The notes under the pieces were generated by a model, which was not told the DNA's origin, ran no database searches, and saw only the letters and a program-made list of their open reading frames with translations. This document shows positions 31,240 to 41,468 of a stretch of DNA of 64,000 nucleotides, in pieces; position 1 is the stretch's first letter, and each line of letters opens with the position of its first letter. Origin of the DNA: Hyposmocoma kahamanoa (taxonomy: Eukaryota > Arthropoda > Insecta > Lepidoptera > Cosmopterigidae); NCBI RefSeq assembly GCF_003589595.1, contig NW_020653715.1, positions 2,111,225-2,175,224 on the forward strand. Reading direction: 5' to 3'. The translations under genes were made by a program, and so were the position numbers.

Positions 31240-33060
31240 TCGTACATCAATATGAGTCAAGCAATCCCCTTTGCTTGCTTTTCTCTATCAAAGTGAGGAA
31301 GTAATAACAGACTAAAGAGAGGAAGATGTATAATAGAAAAAGTAAAAAAAATATTAATTTATATCAAAGGTAATATTTGATATGTTAGGTCAATTTCTAT
31401 GAAAGATAATGTGATTGCTTCTCCAGTAACATTAAAAGTACCTAGTCTGCTGAACGTCTCATCATGTAGTTCGTGTAGTTCTCCAGTGCATGAAAGTTTC
31501 TAAAATTTTGTATCTTAGTTTGCACATAGCCGGCAACAATTTCTTTATAACTAATATTGCCTCTTTTAAATTAGGCAGAGTATTATTCGTTACTGTATTT
31601 TCGTTATCGCTCTAGAACTTATTGCCCTAATTTTCATTATGAAAATACAAAAGAAAACAACGCCAAACCACTTTAGTTTATTTCGAGTATTACTGGTTGA
31701 AAGGCAAGCTTTCAACGGCCAGCGGAATGTTCACGCATGAAGACTTATTTTTATAAATAGCGCCTAAATTTTATAAGGAGCAATTATTTTAATGGTTGAT
31801 TTTGCTATTCTCAAATTGAAGGCGTTTTTCTCTGAATATACTTTTAGCAGCACCGATTTTTGTTATCTCCTGTGTTAAGTCCCGTGTAGTGGCGACTTAG
31901 GGGATGAATCCTGTTTTGCGCACTTTCCGGTAACCAATTTCAATAAATCTAGGCAAATAGATGTAATTCCACAAACTTTTGAGGTCGGCTTTTTTAGTAC
32001 TCTGTACTGACATTATTAAGTCTCGCAATTATGAACACTGGGCAGTTGGATTTATGAGATTTTCTTTTGCCTGTTTACATAGTTCATAAAGGCTAGAGCA
32101 ACGGACAGTAATAGACTTTCCTGTCATTCACTTTCTTCACTTCTTGCCTTGGCCGAAGTCGCACGGTCCATAAATGACGTATATCCGTGTTCGTTTTTTG
32201 AACGTAATGCAAACATTTCCGAGCAAGTTTGAGAAAATAGTACATTATTGCAAAGCCCGGGAAGTAGGGGATTGCTGGACGAGTATGAGTTACAAGGACG
32301 AGCGCCAAGGAGATCTTGTATTAATACGAGTCAAGCAATCCCCGTTCCCGCCGAAGCGCATATAGTATTTTTCTCAAACATTGTGAGAAAATAATAAAAG
32401 ACTAAAGGGAGGAAGACGTAAAGTAGAAAAAGTAAAAAAATATGAGGTAATCTTAAAAGTAGTATATGACATGTTAGGGCAATTACTAGAAGAAAATATG
32501 ATAATTTTTCCAGACACATTATTAATAGTCTGCTGAGCTTCTGATGATGTGTTTGAATATGTATCTTTTACTGTATTTTCGTAATCGCTATTCAAGCTTT
32601 CATTTTCGCAACCAAAATACAAAAACGACGAAACAACAAAAGAACAAGCACTTTAGCTTAAATGTTACGTCCGTTTTTTTTTGTAAGTAATCGGTACAGG
32701 TAGGTATTTTCAATTCTCGCAACTATGTACACTGGGCACAACTGCCAACGCTGTATGAGCTTGTCTTTTGCCTGTTTACTTAGTTCATTTACAAGTTTAG
32801 AAAAGTGGACATTAATGGATTTTCATTCATACTTTGCAGACCTTGGCCAGGAAGAAGTTGCACGATCCAGAAATGACAAACTTTCCGTGCTCGTTTTTTG
32901 AACGTAATGGCAAACATTTCCGAGCATGTTTGAGAAAAATATTTGTCCGAAAAAAAAGAATTGCTCTTGAATGTAAGCCCACCTCTCGAAGCAATTGCAC
33001 CCCAATCCCTTAACGCAAGACGTTCAACTATCAACGCTTCACAAACTCGTGGACTTAATT
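31240..33060 (-). repeat. family H: two head-to-tail copies
   Basis: Segment X (AGTCAAGCAATCCCC... GACTAAAG-x-GAGGAAGA... ACTGTATTTTCG) occurs at about 31253-31690 and again at 32326-32660. Segment Y (ACACTGGGCA... TTTTGCCTGTTTAC... TCGTTTTTTGAACGTAATG) occurs at about 31990-32320 and 32690-33000. The first unit has an extra 300 bp (31700-31990). A third, inverted copy of X lies at 49720-50010. On the minus strand, short relics such as DYENTVKDTYSNTSSEAQQT look coding but match no family I know. Confidence 0.65.
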
Positions 33061-33562
33061 GCGTGTCTATACTCTTTATACTTGTCTAACATCGTGTAGC
33101 CCCCGAATCTATCGACGCAAGGCAATAAGGAAAGGCGAGGGAGAAATAAAAACTAATAGAAATGGCTACTATTAGCAGTTGGGCACGATTACCGAATTAC
33201 TCTCAGTGTAGTGGGATCGTTGGGTAATTCAGAAATTGTTTTGATAGTAACGGCGAGAATAGATACTACTTTATACATTTCAAGAAATTTCACAGTGTAA
33301 TTAAGGACACTTGTGCAATTAACGATTAGTATTCAAATACTTCGGCTGCACCAGAGCAAAACCTAGTAAAGGCCAAATTTTTTTGAAAATGTTTTCGTTG
33401 GAGGAATACTAGTCCCACAGTAAGAAAGACACACCTAGTCTAATTTGTTCACTTCAACCAATTTAAAACATAGCAAGTATTTGACACTTGCTAAGTAGTT
33501 AAAAGTGTATTTTTATATCAATTGGCAATTAGTGGGTAATTACTTTACTAATAATGAAAACC
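33061..33562. other. unassigned DNA
   Basis: No recognisable feature. Confidence 0.5.
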
Positions 33563-33723
33563 TAAGTGGGACTTGTCAACTTATGTCTCAGGGTGTCGGG
33601 CGCAGAGACCCTCAAATTTTGTGACTTAAAGCTCTGAGTGATACTGCAACTGTTATGGACAGGCGTATCGCAAACCACCAGGCGCACGACTTGTTCGTCC
33701 CGTCTCTTAGTTGTAACAAAAAC
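33563..33723 (+). mobile_element. family B retroposon, 5'-truncated
   Basis: GGGACTTGTCAACTTATGTC, CTGCAACTGTTATGGACAGG, CAGGCGCACGACTTGTTCG, ending GTTGTAACAAAAA. Confidence 0.8.
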
Positions 33724-33734
33724 TACAGAACCTT

Positions 33735-33850
33735 TTCAAGGCGAGAGCAAATAGGAATTTAGATGCGATCCATCGTCGATGTCATCGCCACTTTCGATCA
33801 TCCGAGATGGAGATCAAATACGTTAAGTGCGCATATATATATTTAATCAT
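33735..33850 (+). mobile_element. LINE 3' UTR fragment
   Basis: TTTTCAAGGCGAGAGCAAAT AGG and GATCATCCGAGATGGAGATC match the post-ORF region at 61370-61450. 33851-34398 is unassigned. Confidence 0.5.
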
Positions 33851-34398
33851 AAAAAAGAAACAATAATCGACAATGTCCGACAGAACACAGGCGGGAACTG
33901 AAAAACGGCACTATGCGTAGGTTTCATTCTTTTCATCAACATAATTATTATAAATAGAAAATTCAAAGTAGACCATATTATAGGATATTCTATGCATATA
34001 TGTGCGTGGGATGTCTAAAGTCCTGTTTATTTGCAGAATCTATAAAGCTCACCTGAAAAGTTACCATTTTGCAGATGCAACCTTTTTACACAAACCATGC
34101 GATATGTTAAAAAACCTTTTTAAGCATACATAACAGAAAAACGTACTTTCAAATATCACAATGTAAAAAATGTGTTCTTGTAAATTATTCTCGGCTACAG
34201 GTAAATAGGCAAACATGCTACTGTCAACCATTTCTATACACGTGCATTACTTCATAGCCTCGGGCATAGGGGTGTATACTCGGCAACAAAAATAATGTAT
34301 TTTTATCTGACTTCTTCATAAAGAGGGTAATGCAAGGGCATACAGGCGGTGTTAACTGCTTGTTGGATTCTGTTATACGTATCGTTGTGTTGTACAAT

Positions 34399-34503
34399 GC
34401 GTAGTGGCGGCGCAGTGGCAGTGCCCCTCAAATCTTTGCTATTTAAAGCTCTGAGTGGCACTGCAACTGCCCCGTTCGTCCGGTCACTATCATAAAAAAA
34501 ATA
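34399..34503 (+). mobile_element. family B retroposon, 3' third
   Basis: GTAGTGGCGGCGCAGTGGCA, CTCTGAGTGGCACTGCAACT, then CATAAAAAAAATA; the CAGGCGCACGACTTG block is deleted. Confidence 0.75.
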
Positions 34504-34610
34504 TACAAAATGAACTATTTTAGTGTGAAATCTTGAAGAGTTGGGAATTGTAAAGGAGTGGATCATGTAAATTAACTTAGTCTTAAGTGGATCACTAACA
34601 AACTATGGAT

Positions 34611-34929
34611 CAGGGTTGTTGCTGATGAAGGTTTTTGACGTATTAATGGACGCTGATGCCAATGCTGAGTTTAGGTATTAAATAAAATCGCGATAATGTA
34701 CATTCTTATTCAATCTATCTACATGAAAAAGCTTTCTATCACCTTTGGTATTGTAATAAAATATTATTTCAGTGATTTTGTGACTAATTAACAAATGAAC
34801 CAATCTTCATGAAAACATTAATCTGCCTAACTTAATCGACAATTACGGCGTGCCTTTAAGATCATACCACTATTCCGCATTAAATATCAGCATCGATGAA
34901 TGCGGAAGCTGATGTTTGCAACAACCCTG
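34611..34929. mobile_element. hAT-type MITE
   Basis: 319 bp with perfect 12-bp TIRs CAGGGTTGTTGC / GCAACAACCCTG and 8-bp flanks CTATGGAT (34603-34610) and CTATAGAT (34930-34937), 7 of 8 identical. CAGGG ends and 8-bp duplications are the hAT pattern. No coding relic seen. Confidence 0.8.
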
Positions 34930-34937
34930 CTATAGAT

Positions 34938-35297
34938 CTAGGTTGTCTGAATAAATAAGAAATTTATTATTATTATAATGTAAAATGCGATGCTGTTATC
35001 AAAATCTCATAACCGAACTAAAACCCAGTCTGAGTGTACCAGGTACAGTCAACAATGCAAACAAAAGAACAATCCGGCGTAGAAATCTTAATCTTAGCAT
35101 TCATTACGCGGGAAACGGCGAACCTGAATTTATTCTAGCCCTGCTTTATGACTATGAAGTTGCTTCATGGAGAACATATTTTAAGGGTTCCATAAGATTT
35201 TGAAATTTCTCCTCCTTTTTTTAAATTTTGAAAAACTTCACTGAAGTTTATACTTAGAATTTCATGTTGTTGCTTTATTTCAAAAATAAACTGAAAT
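34938..35297. other. unassigned DNA
   Basis: An open 72-codon frame (34985-35203) has no recognisable domain. Confidence 0.45.
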
Positions 35298-35300
35298 TAA

Positions 35301-35450
35301 CGGCCGTATTCAAGAACTCTACGCAATGCTCAAGTCAGGATTTGAGCATGGTTTAAAGCACTCGAAATCATACTCAAGTCATTGCCATTAGGGTCGTATT
35401 TCCAGTGCAATCCTGACTTGAGCATTGAGTAGAGTTCTAGAATACGACCC
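35301..35450. mobile_element. Tourist-like MITE (copy 1)
   Basis: 150-bp foldback. The ends (CGGCCGTATTCAAGAACTCT and inverted GGGTCGTATTCTAGAACTCT) pair for about 40 bp through CTCAATGCTCAAGTCAGGA. Flanked by TAA and TTA. A cleaner copy is at 55043-55207. Confidence 0.75.
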
Positions 35451-35566
35451 TTAGACACAAAACTAAAATTAAAACTGTCTCTAATCAAAATGCGCGATAT
35501 ATATGTGCGACTACAGCGCGTCGGTGTCGGCGCGTATAAAATACGCCATGTGCTCTTTTTTGTTTT

Positions 35567-35690
35567 TATTTCTGTTACCAAATGACGGGTCGAACAAGTG
35601 GAATAAGTCGTGCGACTGCTGATAAGTGACATGCCTGTTCATAGCAGTTGCAGTGCTATGTCGTGCGAAGCCGTAAAAATTTTTCGAAAT
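35567..35690 (-). mobile_element. family B fragment
   Basis: AAATGACGGGTCGAACAAGT, a 14-bp stretch duplicated by local slippage (AAGTGG / AAGTCG), then GACATGCCTGTTCATAGCAG TTGCAGTGC. Confidence 0.65.
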
Positions 35691-36814
35691 TTTTTTTTTT
35701 ACAAATGACTCACCTGCTATTTTTTTCAGTTGTAGTTTCAGTTTCAAATTTGTCAATAAATTACATACATTTTCCCAAGCCTTTTTTATCCAGTCGATTG
35801 GAATAACTGGCGGAACTGCTATCCCATATTGCAGGGTGTTGCATTCTCTATAAATTCTTCAATTTGATTTCATCAACATGTACACCTCACTAACCGTGAC
35901 TGCAATCCATGCTTCCACATGCGAAGGGCCACACACTTATGGTGGCACTTCACGAAGCAATTTCTATTTGCGTATTTGATATATTTGGCAAACAATCACC
36001 ATGTGTAGATGGCACGTGTGACAAAGCATTTGCCTTATTTGCCTATTCAACAAATACAGTAAACTCGCGTTACCGTGCGCTGGTCGGTTTCTCGATGAAC
36101 ATCAAAGGAGCCAAATACGCAAATACGCAAGTAAACTGTCCACACTATGGTCAAATTAATTGTTTTTACTCCTTGTGTAGACGCTCATATTTGTCAGGGT
36201 CTACATGTTTGTCTGTACGGCATATGTTTGTCCAAGTACGTCAAACATCCAATAGCGAATACAAGTAGCCATGTGGAGTGCAGCCATTATAATTAAAAGT
36301 GCAAAGGGCTGGTATATTTCCAAATCAAATTAAAAAAATAAGTAACTTTTTAGACGAGTCGACGGGAATCTTGAAACTTTTCGCCATTGAGAGCAAACCT
36401 CGTGATTATATTTTGGAACACAGCTTTTTTGTTTCTACAAATTAATAAGATGTAACCCCTCTGTTTATCATTGATATGCATCAACCCCTCACGCTGTCAA
36501 ATGTCCCTCTGTCTTGAGACGCGATCCAACCCCGATTCAATCGCGACCAAACCCCTACAAGCCTCTTAGGCACGCGCTGTTGTTGAGATTCAAGAAAAAA
36601 TGCTTTAAAAAAAAAAACACAATAATCTTTTGCACTAGTGGTGGTACAGTACAGACAAGAGCACATTAATTTGGTCTTTAGATCACTGTATTCGTAAGTG
36701 CAATAGAATGAAATTAATTCTCAAGTTTGACATGCTCTTGACCCCGTACCATTAGACGTCAATGTTTATGCTCTTCGTTAATGCAACTTGGAACCTCTTG
36801 CCACATCAAGAAAA
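35691..36814. other. unassigned DNA, 1.1 kb
   Basis: A 119-codon open frame at 35909-36268 has plausible composition but no domain I recognise. A GCAAATACGCAA duplication occurs inside it. Otherwise no feature. Confidence 0.45.
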
Positions 36815-36959
36815 AAAAAGCAAACTCTAGAGTTTCTTGCTCATTCTTCTCAGGGGAATCTGATTTACAAATGAGCAGTAGATTTTAATCAGTATGGCGA
36901 TTTCAAGTGTAATTTTCTTACCTATGAAATAAAGATTATCTGACTTTGACTTTGACTTA
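36815..36959 (+). mobile_element. family C LINE tail
   Basis: CTAGAGTTTCTTGCTCATTC TTCTCAGGGGAA, TTTCAAGTGTAATTTTC, CCTATGAAATAAAGATTATC, then TGACTT units: the 3' end of the LINE family described at 7688. Confidence 0.75.
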
Positions 36960-37015
36960 GCTTGTAACTCGTTTTATTTGTATGGTGTTCATATGTTTGA
37001 CGCGTGATCACAAGT

Positions 37016-37290
37016 GGTTTTTTTACTATATGAAGTGGCAGAGCGAACAAGTCCTGCGCGTGGTGGTGACACGCCTGTGAGCTTTAAATCACAAAGATCT
37101 GAAAGGGCATTGCCACTACGCCTGTCACCCTGAGACATAAGTTGAAAAGTCCTATGTGCCTGTAATTTTACCAGCACCCTTACCCTTCCAAACCCGTACG
37201 CAGTAATGCTCATATGACTGCTTGGCGGCAGATATAGGCAAGATGGCTGTACTTCCCTGGGTGAAGTCTTTAACAAGGAGCTCTTTGCTG
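37016..37290 (-). mobile_element. family B retroposon
   Basis: T-run, GCAGAGCGAACAAGTCCTGC, CACAAAGATCTGAAAGGGCA, CAGTAATGCTCATATGACTG, CTTGGCGGCAGATATAGGC, AAGGAGCTCTTTGC. Nearly full length. Confidence 0.85.
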
Positions 37291-37607
37291 CATGTTCGGT
37301 ACGTATGTCATTTTAAGTTTTAAGGCTTGTTATTTATATTGTATCCTCCTATTTAATCGAAAAGATATCCATCCTATACGCTACGGTGTCTATAGTGGCG
37401 AGCACTTGCCACGTGAAACCTGGAAACCCGCAAATTGCTGAGGTTTTTACGTTTCCTGCAACATAGATTTAAGCATTGTTTTATCTTTTTATGTTGAACA
37501 ATAAAGTCTTTTTTATTTATTTATTAAACGAAGAGTCAAAATTGATTGATATAAATTCACGATGATCTAATGCATTAGTTGTTCGTATAAAATTGTTTGT
37601 GATTGTA
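37291..37607. other. unassigned DNA
   Basis: No recognisable feature before the target duplication of the P-like MITE. Confidence 0.45.
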
Positions 37608-37615
37608 CCATTATC

Positions 37616-37993
37616 CTTAGAATAATAACGCATAGAAACCTAGTCCACACACGCTAAGTGAGGCAAATTGAAGCGCGCCAAACGGGCCTACACGAGCGGG
37701 CGGGCCTTCAGTGCTCAAGGTCAACTTGCACCGCGAACAGATCAAGAATTTTAGCTAAAAATGACGAAATGTGCGGTAAATGAGTGTAAAAATACGTCAG
37801 ACAAACATAAAATAGATACTTACATCACATTCCACAAGGCAGTAACGCGTTTCAACTTGTATTTTTATTTAAATATTCACTAAAACCGAAAATTAACCTA
37901 CTACTAAAACTAGCCTACATGAATTTGATTTTTGCCTCACTTGTGACAGTTCGTGTGATATGAAACTATCATTCTATGCGTTATTATTCTAAG
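37616..37993 (+). mobile_element. P-superfamily-like MITE with THAP relic (copy 2)
   Basis: Also exactly 378 bp, same orientation and same 22-bp TIRs as 26976-27353, with its own perfect 8-bp duplication CCATTATC (37608-37615, 37994-38001). Only scattered substitutions separate the copies. Contains the THAP relic at 37761. Confidence 0.85.
37761..37883 (+). pseudogene. THAP-domain N-terminal relic (copy 2)
   Basis: Same 40-codon frame as 27121-27243, starting MTKCAVNECKNTSDKHKIDT and continuing with YITFHKAVTRF, with three or so replacements. C4 and C9 are kept; the later Trp and C-x2-H ligands are absent. Identical truncation in both copies shows the deletion predates their spread. Confidence 0.75.
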
Positions 37994-38001
37994 CCATTAT
38001 C

Positions 38002-38333
38002 TATGAAACCCTAAAAATAAACTGCCAAACACACGCTTAGCTATTTCTCTCGACAATACACCTGGAGCGGGCAATCGTTGCGTAATGAGAGAGAATATTA
38101 CTCGATCGCCCTGAGGCCTTTTTAATTTTCCACAGGATCACCTTGTGGGGGTTTTTTCTTTCTCCAGCTATAAGGGAGTTCATAAAGTTTTTTGCAAGTA
38201 TTGATTGAGGGTTTGAAGTCTTTTTTTGTTGGAGCATTTTTATACAATCTTATTACGGTAGCGGTGAAATATCCGGCATTTTGAAATCTCAAATTTGGGC
38301 TACTAAATTTTGCAAACTTGATTTGGTAGTTCT
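38002..38333. other. unassigned DNA
   Basis: No recognisable feature; a 66-codon minus frame at 38037-38237 has no signature. Confidence 0.45.
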
Positions 38334-38336
38334 TAA

Positions 38337-38736
38337 GGCTGGTTCATATTCGTGCACCGGCCGTCACACCGGTCAAATATCTATATATGCTTTTGTACGA
38401 ACTTCATGTTAGACCGGGAAGAGTCCGTATCACGGCCGAGATACGGCCGGGCCACGGCGTCGAGTATTTTTTCCCGGTTACAATCCATGAATGCATTCGC
38501 CGGGCACCGGAGGGTAGTCAACGTTGGACTATAGTGTAGTGGACAGCGCAAGCACAAAATGGACGACGCAAAATTATTAGAATGTGTGCGCATGTACCCT
38601 GTGCTTTACGATATAACTCATCCTAAGTATTTGGATAAAAACACAGAAATTTAGTTTGGAAAACAATATCAGCCCGGCAGAGGGTCGGTAGAAACAACAC
38701 GACACGGATCCGGCACGGTGTAACGTGAATAAGCCG
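38337..38736 (+). mobile_element. PIF/Harbinger-like MITE with MADF relic
   Basis: 400 bp flanked by TAA (38334-38336, 38737-38739). Inverted ends: GGCTGGTTCATATTCGTGCA on the left; reverse complement of the right end CGGCTTATTCACGTTACACC. A 3-bp TAA duplication is the PIF/Harbinger hallmark. It contains a MADF (Myb/SANT-like) start at 38559, and such DNA-binding proteins are the second gene product of Harbinger elements. The GC-rich left third has local inverted repeats (CGGCCGAGATACGGCCG). Confidence 0.75.
38559..38654 (+). pseudogene. MADF-domain N-terminal relic, 31 codons
   Basis: Reads MDDAKLLECVRMYPVLYDIT then HPKYLDKNTEI-stop. The pattern L-(I/L)-E-x-V-R-x-x-P-x-L-Y-D-x-x-H-P-x-Y matches helix 1 and the following loop of MADF DNA-binding domains (Adf-1 type). 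The rest of the domain, with its conserved Trp residues, is lost: the sequence continues FGKQYQPGR after the stop, without a domain. Too short to function; it records the autonomous parent element. Confidence 0.7.
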
Positions 38737-38754
38737 TAATACTTATGTTTACCT

Positions 38755-38860
38755 TTATTATACCAAGCCGTGGTGGCCTAATGGTTTTACTTACCAAGCC
38801 TCTCAAGCAGAGGGCCGTGGGTTCGAATCCGACAAACAAATATTTTTTGGAAAATAAATC
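38755..38860 (+). mobile_element. tRNA-headed SINE head
   Basis: GTGGTGGCCTAATGGTTTTA (A box) and GGGTTCGAATCCGAC (B box, 38819-38829), followed by AAATATTTTTTGGAAAATAA. No acceptor-stem pairing, so not a tRNA gene. Confidence 0.55.
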
Positions 38861-39076
38861 ATGTTAAATCTATAAATAGGATAATCGTGCTTCTGAGCAG
38901 AAGGATCTCTCCTTTACAATGTTTATTTAAAGATTTTAACACCCTGACAAAGTCCATGTTTGTACAAGATACGAGGAAGTACATTAATTTGTGCTATCGT
39001 GCTATTTAAGATAGAAATTAAAAGTTTTTATATTTTCAATGTTTATTATTGACGCACTTCGTGTATAGCTCTTGAT

Positions 39077-39830
39077 TTATAGACGTTTTCGAGTTCTTAG
39101 ATTTTCGCGATTGTTACACATAGGAAATGAAACTATTTTTCCGGATTTAAATCGCGTATATTTGTTTTTTCAAACAAACCGACGTTTCGGGCCCTTTATA
39201 GGTCCCATGGTCACGGTTAACTGAGGTGGTACAGTCCGCAACCAGTTATGTTTAATATTAATGCAAACCACCCTATCTTTTCACTATACTTACAATAGTT
39301 ATTAAATAAATACGTTATTTTTAATTTTACAAAGAAAACATTCCAATTTGCGCTACATTAAGTTTTACAAATTACTTTATTGAATGAATTTTTATTATGT
39401 AAGTTCAATTTATTATTAATTTTTAATAGAAATTAGAATAAACTAAAACATATTAATTAACACTGCAGTCTTATGTCTGTTTGGGATTTTTCATTAGAGG
39501 AAATACTGGATCTCAAACTGGTGGTACGGAGAAACCATCTTCCCTGTTGAAATTAGGATGTTTTTTAATTTCAATGGCCTCGCGCAGCATCCTGGGTAGA
39601 TAACGGACTTCTTTTGCAAGGACCTGGGGTTTGTGAAACTTCATTGAATGTGTAGGTTTATCCATGACATGCTCGCAAACTGCAGACTTGTTTACGCGAC
39701 CGTGTTCAGACATCAGCTATATGTTCTTTGACGCGGGTACAAATACTTCGGTTTGTTTGTCCAATATAAGAGAGACTGCACTCACAGTCAAGTTTAAGTC
39801 AAAAATAGTTTCATTTCTTATAGACGTTTT
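39077..39830 (-). mobile_element. Penelope-like element, diagnostic copy
   Basis: 728 bp (39090-39817) between perfect 13-bp duplications TTATAGACGTTTT (39077-39089, 39818-39830). Read on the minus strand it starts GAAATGAAACTATTTTT, enters a GIY-YIG endonuclease relic (39793-39513), a 3' UTR, then the terminal block GGGCCCGAAACGTCGGTTTG, ATTTAAATCCGGAAAAATAG, ending CTAAGAACTCG. The first 17 bp are the inverse of part of the terminal block, the inverted partial-terminus arrangement often found in Penelope-like elements. Confidence 0.85.
39513..39793 (-). pseudogene. Penelope-like GIY-YIG endonuclease, C-terminal relic
   Basis: The first frame reads LDCECSLSYIGQTNRSICTR VKEHIADV-stop. This has the C-x-C ... 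YIGQT-x-R-x-x-x-x-R-x-x-EH segment of the GIY-YIG nuclease of Penelope-like elements. One base later a second frame continues SEHGRVNKSAVCEHVMD, PTHSMKFHKPQVLAKEVRYL, PRMLREAIEIKKHPNFNRED GFSVPPV-stop. KSA-x-x-EH, R-x-x-R-E-A-I-E-I-x-K-H and FNR(E/D)DG are family landmarks. In complete elements this nuclease nicks the target and follows a telomerase-like reverse transcriptase on the same protein; that reverse transcriptase is absent here. Frameshift plus truncation mean it is dead. Confidence 0.88.
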
Positions 39831-40795
39831 GTAAATCTAGATTGAAAAAGTTTAGAAAGTGTTGATCTGAAATAAAAAAAAAACATTAATTACAGTTTTA
39901 AATGAAAGATAATAAATACCACTTTTAAAAAGTACCAGGGTATCAGAAGAGTAAAGAAGCGCGATACGGCAGCGGTCTCACTTCAGCAGGCTTAGCATGA
40001 GCCCGAAGACAAAAGATATCTCTTCTTCGAACTGTCAGTACCTATTTTTCCTCCATATGTACAATTGTGTCTATGTTTTATTATTTCCCGTGATATAAAC
40101 AAAAGAATAAATGCCAATTTTTCGTTTCATTGCGTCAATATCAAAATTTAAATAAAATTAATTAATTTGACATACAACTAACACACAACACAATGATATA
40201 GGTTTTTTCTTTATAAAAAAGCTGTGATTATTTTTTAATAAATGTTGAATGACATGAACAGTGACGTGAAATGTAATGTAACGTAATTGATGTAATGTAC
40301 GTTTTACAACAAATGTTGAATGATACATAGCATAACATTGTAACCAATAAATAATTTCATTTCATAGAGAAATTAATGCCTCCCTTTGAAATTCTGGTAT
40401 TATTATATCGTTTTTTGTTCTGAATTTTTTTATGTGTGACTTGCAATTACTTTAGTATGATAGTGAATTTAGACGGAAAGTTGTAAATATACTTACGAAG
40501 AATTGTTGTTATTAAATGTTGTAAATGTGTAAAAAAATATATTCCTACATAGGAAACCACAAAATGAGCAATCGATACACAAATGGGCGGGCAAATTGTG
40601 CGTTTCAGTCGGACGCATTTCTTTTTACGATCACCGACCGCGTGTTTACGTGCACTACAAAGATACGCAAGATCATACGGCGATGTTGGAAGCTTATTGA
40701 TATTGGTCTTGGATGCGGCTGTTTGGTTTTTGTTCGAACTCAAACAATCTTTATTCCAAATTACACTCATTCGTAAGACAGATCCCTGAAAGTAA
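39831..40795. other. unassigned DNA
   Basis: Three overlapping frames at 40447-40845 lie on both strands without recognisable domains. No repeat recognised. Confidence 0.45.
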
Positions 40796-40796
40796 T

Positions 40797-40905
40797 GAGT
40801 AAGAAACTCTAGGGTTGGTCCTTGCAAATAAACATTTGTATACATTCATCATTTACAACATTTATTTCAAATATCACAGATCGTGACAACCTTTATTAAC
40901 CTCAC
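40797..40905 (-). mobile_element. family C LINE tail fragment
   Basis: GAGTAAGAAACTCTAGGGTT, TTGCAAATAAACATTTG, CATCATTTACAACATTTATT, TCACAGATCGTGAC correspond to the reverse of the family C 3' UTR. Confidence 0.5.
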
Positions 40906-41318
40906 TATACCCGCGCCAAGCAGTGTAACACATATACACACACGGTGTGTGGAACCGAAATAACGAGGGCCATTTTAGTGTGTTGTTTAGTAAAATATCA
41001 ACGTAAAATTAAGTTTAATATTAGAAGAAAATGTGTAACATTGTATCAAGCAAAATTTTCGTCTATTCCACTAATTTCAACTATAAGTTCAATCAGTTGA
41101 ACTAACGGATACAAATATTCCAAATCATATACATTTTTTTATTAAAGATAAGCAGTCTTTTATTACTGCCATTAGTAAGTAAGTTAATTAAATAAAAGTA
41201 AGTAAGTAATTAGTAAGTTGCAATATTCCAAAGAGCAGCAAGACCAGATGGTCTATGGATAGATAGATATCTATCCATATGTAATTAATAAATAAATCTA
41301 AATACGTATTTTTTTAAT
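40906..41318. other. unassigned DNA with small simple repeats
   Basis: Contains AAGTAAGTAATTAGTAAGT-like patches near 41175-41215 and a perfect hairpin ATGGATAGATA GATATCTATCCAT at 41255-41278. No gene recognised. Confidence 0.45.
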
Positions 41319-41324
41319 GTCATA

Positions 41325-41468
41325 TAAACTTGTTGTTGTTGTTGTTGTACATAGATATATTATCATCACCACCATCAACATCATCATCATGATCACCATT
41401 ATCATTAGCATCATTATCACAATCATCGTCATCATCACCACCGTCATCACCACCACTATCACCATCTA
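41325..41468. repeat. TTG run and degenerate ATC microsatellite
   Basis: TTGTTGTTGTTGTTGTTG near 41331-41348, then about 105 bp of imperfect ATC/ACC trinucleotides (TCATCATCATGATCACC...) to 41465. It may be the tail of a decayed RTE-type LINE, which end in ATG/ATC repeats, but no coding remnant is adjacent. Confidence 0.8.

Noticed and set aside
41350..41465. Coding His/Met-rich repeat or CRISPR array
   Set aside because: Degenerate ATC microsatellite; no spacers and no sustained protein-like frame.
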